Source: Atherinomorus stipes
Taxonomy: Eukaryota > Chordata > Actinopteri > Atheriniformes > Atherinidae
Assembly: GCA_023101725.1 (NCBI GenBank)
Contig: JALJCO010001423.1
Location: 161,501 to 225,500, forward strand
Length of the DNA stretch: 64,000 bases
Direction: 5' to 3'
Shown here: piece after piece, positions 58,050 to 64,000 of the stretch
Layout of the letters: every line of letters starts with the position of its first letter
Numbering within the stretch: the first letter of the stretch is position 1
The notes under the pieces: generated by a model
Seen by the model: only the letters and a program-made list of their open reading frames with translations
Told to the model about the DNA's origin: nothing
The model's database searches: none
Program-made: the position numbers and the translations under genes

Positions 58050-58800
58050 GAAAGTCAATTGGTAGAAACGAAAGTAATGTTGGATTATTTACTTGCAAAC
58101 CACCTTCTTTTGTGATTTTTATCCCCGGGTGAAGAGAAATTACTAATCTTTGAGTGGCCACACAAAGGGATTTAGCTTGTTGTAATTTAGTGCTTCACAC
58201 TTATGTTATCAAAATATACACACTGCTCCTTTAAAGTTTCGATAACCTTGTCGTAACACGTGCAAAAATAATGTATAAAATGGACATTTTGTTTGGATCA
58301 AATGGCCAAAATAAAAGCACAATTCCATCAAGCACACAGGTTTGCCGAGGTTATTATAGCTGATAACAGTAACAATGCTAAGTGTATTCTTTACTAACTA
58401 AAAGCCTCTAACAGTTGACATAAGTTAATATTTTGAAGATTTAAGTTTGGACTCCACCAACTAAATCTTTAACAGTAAATTATACAAACTGCAATGTGTG
58501 CAGAAAGGAAAAAGAGCTGTTACCTGTCCTATTTGTAAAATATGGTGGAGGTTGTATCATAGTTTGGGTCTCTCATCACTTGATCTCATTTATACCTAAT
58601 GAATACCACAATACAAATGAGAGCTAATGCTCCGGAAAAAAATGAAACCGTATTTGACTGTAACGGCTAAATGAGCATGTGTTTAGTTATATTTTGAAAG
58701 AAATCTTGTCTTCCCAAACATCGGATAATCAAAGGAGTTTTTTACTAACTCACAAACTTCATTTAACTCAAACGCTAAAATCCATTCAGTGTTTAGTGCG
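58050..58800. other. Intronic sequence, nothing recognised
   Basis: The first 150 bp (for example TTTTGTGATTTTTATCCCCG) resemble internal 56-57 kb sequence. The rest is unassigned. Confidence 0.4.
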
Positions 58801-58804
58801 TTTG

Positions 58805-59010
58805 AGCAAAGCCCTCATCAATAATAATAATAATAATTATAATAATAATGTGTTTCATTTATTTAGCGCTTTTAAAAAATCTTAAAACAGTTTTACAGTT
58901 TGGATAAAAACAAGAGAAAATACAAGAGATGCAGAAAATGACTAGATAAAATACAACAAACAGAGGGCAACACAACAACTACTTAATAAGACACATGAAT
59001 TAAAAATTTT
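58805..59010 (-). mobile_element. Possible LINE 3' tail with AAT repeat
   Basis: An AAT repeat at 58,820-58,850 is followed on the plus strand by TGTTTCATTTATTTAGCGCT, the antisense of a common fish retroelement end (AGCGC...AAATAAA). The coding part is absent. Confidence 0.45.
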
Positions 59011-59173
59011 ATGTCCATGAACATAAAATAACAAGGCGGCAACTTGAAATGTGTGACAGCCAAGGTTTCTAGATTTTCAGGTTGCAGGGTAAAACTTTGT
59101 TCAGCTAATTGCTCCCTTACATTAAAACTTTGAAAAGATTAGAAGAGACTCTTGGAAAACTATCATCTCCCAC

Positions 59174-59477
59174 TAGGGCTGCCATAAACAATTATTTTGA
59201 TAATCGACTAGTCACAGATTATTCTGACTATTCAGACCACACGTAAACTGTAGCATATTTACAGTACCAGTCAAAAGTCTGAACACTTTCTCATTGAATC
59301 GAATGCAAAACTGTGTCCAAACTTTTGACTGATAGTGTGTGTTTATTTATGTCAATATACAATTCAAGAGAAGCTGACCCCGATAGCTACAACTATGCAC
59401 GTACGTAAAGGACAGAGTCACTGATTATTTTGATAGTTTACATAACCACGATTTATTGACTTGTCATGGCAGCCCTA
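59174..59477. mobile_element. hAT-type MITE containing a miniature Tc1 element
   Basis: TAGGGCTGCCATAAAC at the left and the reverse complement of the right end, TAGGGCTGCCATGACAAG, share 12 terminal bases; an 8-bp duplication is not visible. The TTTTGATAATCGACTAGTC and GATTATTTTGATAG subterminal motifs are typical. Confidence 0.75.
59261..59331. mobile_element. Miniature Tc1-type element nested in a hAT MITE
   Basis: ACAGTACCAGTCAAAAGTCT and GTCCAAACTTTTGACTGATA are inverted terminal repeats of the family also at 29,932-29,997. It lies wholly inside 59,174-59,477. Confidence 0.75.
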
Positions 59478-60298
59478 TCTTATTACCTTTAATACTTAAA
59501 TATTAAAACAGCAGTTGTTACTGATGAATTATAACTCCCTTTGTTTTTATTTAGATAATGAAGCAACTACTGATAATTGTCTTCCATTGCCTACAGACAT
59601 TTTTTTCTGATAAATTAGTTTAGAAAACATTTGTATTGGATTAAATTGATTAATCAACCGCTCTGTTATCAAGAAGTGATGTGTGGTTTATGACAGCCTA
59701 ATGAAACCTTACACATTAACAGCAATGACCAAAATCACAATAATCATGGAACATATTGGTATCAGACAATATCTGATGTGTCCATGCATTTTCTGCATCC
59801 TGCCTGAGCTCTGAGACATCACTAGATTCAGTACACGTCCTATGAGGCAAATGAAAAGAACCAAACTAAACAGCTAAGAGAAAAAACATGACACATGGCT
59901 ATCAAATACAATCTGAGATCATGAATCTGTGAGTGGCAGAGGTGTGTGAGCCTGTGGGATTAAGAATATATGACAAGATTAAATTAGAGTCTGTTATTTT
60001 CAAAGACTGGGATGATAATCGAGGCTGGGTTGGTACTCATTATTTAAAGAGGAGAGCCCTGGCTGAGCTTTACGACACCTTACTAGAAGTTTACAGTGGC
60101 TGAATGAAGTTGATTTATGGGTTATTGATGCATCAGACAATATAAGGTTAAAGACCAGAGTTAAGAGTTTAAACTTCATCAGAGGAAGAAACAAAACTAT
60201 ATTATTTTAGGAAAAAGTGCTATTTAAACAAACATATTTGTAAAACATGGAGGTGGTAGGATCATAGTTTCAGTTTGTCGTTACTGAACAATGACCTG
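59478..60298. other. Intronic sequence, nothing recognised
   Basis: No feature identified. Confidence 0.4.
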
Positions 60299-60300
60299 CG

Positions 60301-60520
60301 AATGGGCTTCATGCACAACTCTACTACTTTCTCCCAGCTCCTTTGTTTTCTGTCTTTCATTCCTGGACAAACTGATTAATCCAGGTGTGTCTGACCATTG
60401 TCGTCGTGGTTACTCAGGTCAGGCACACCTGGATTAATCAATTTGTCCAGTAATGAAACACAGGAAACAGAAGAGCTGGCTTAAGTACAGAAAGTAGTGG
60501 AGTTGTGCATATGGCCTATT
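60301..60520. mobile_element. Foldback element, second complete copy
   Basis: ATGCACAACTCTACTACTTT at 60311 pairs with the right arm ending GGAGTTGTGCAT at 60510. The central GATTAATCCAGGTGTGTCTG and CACACCTGGATTAATCAA match 7,269-7,510. The outer symmetry is AATGGGCTTC / ATGGCCTATT. Confidence 0.8.

Positions 60521-64000
<3,480 letters not shown>

Overview
The window is vertebrate, almost certainly teleost, nuclear DNA. Two coding exons on the minus strand encode parts of a CNNM2 (cyclin M2) protein. The rest is AT-rich intronic DNA full of transposon families common in ray-finned fish: hAT and TTAA-flanked MITEs, Tc1/mariner remnants, CR1/L2-group LINEs and tRNA-derived SINEs. No bacterial, phage or viral genome organisation is present. 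The species, and whether this is the cnnm2a or cnnm2b copy, cannot be decided here.

Layout. The gene runs right to left. A large, GC-rich first coding exon occupies 62,691-64,000 and continues past the right edge. It encodes the extracellular domain, the membrane (DUF21/CNNM) domain, the first CBS motif and the start of the second. A first intron of about 60 kb (2,563-62,690) follows, then the 144-bp second exon (2,419-2,562), which completes the CBS pair; 1-2,418 is intron 2. The exons join in the correct phase. Exon 1 carries an apparent one-base deletion at 63,422-63,424, which is either an assembly error or a disabling frameshift.

The 60-kb intron is a record of mobile-element insertions. 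Left part (2.6-18.8 kb): broken Tc1 transposase copies, foldback elements, a hAT MITE with a perfect 8-bp target duplication, a hAT element nested in a Tc1/mariner MITE, a degraded THAP-domain exon, a TTAA-type MITE holding a near-perfect 42-bp palindrome, and two degraded LINE reverse transcriptases. Middle (18.8-38 kb): SINEs, a solo LTR with an odd internal duplication, more MITEs, two segments that look like poorly resolved assembly, and a long tetranucleotide repeat. Right part (38.9-62.6 kb): several large hAT-type elements, some nested three deep, plus second copies of families seen on the left.

No novel multi-gene system was found. The points most worth a second look are the CNNM2 frameshift, the double hairpin with a templated patch at 13.53-13.66 kb, the solo LTR containing a splice-like duplication, and the nested insertions whose empty sites survive elsewhere in the window.
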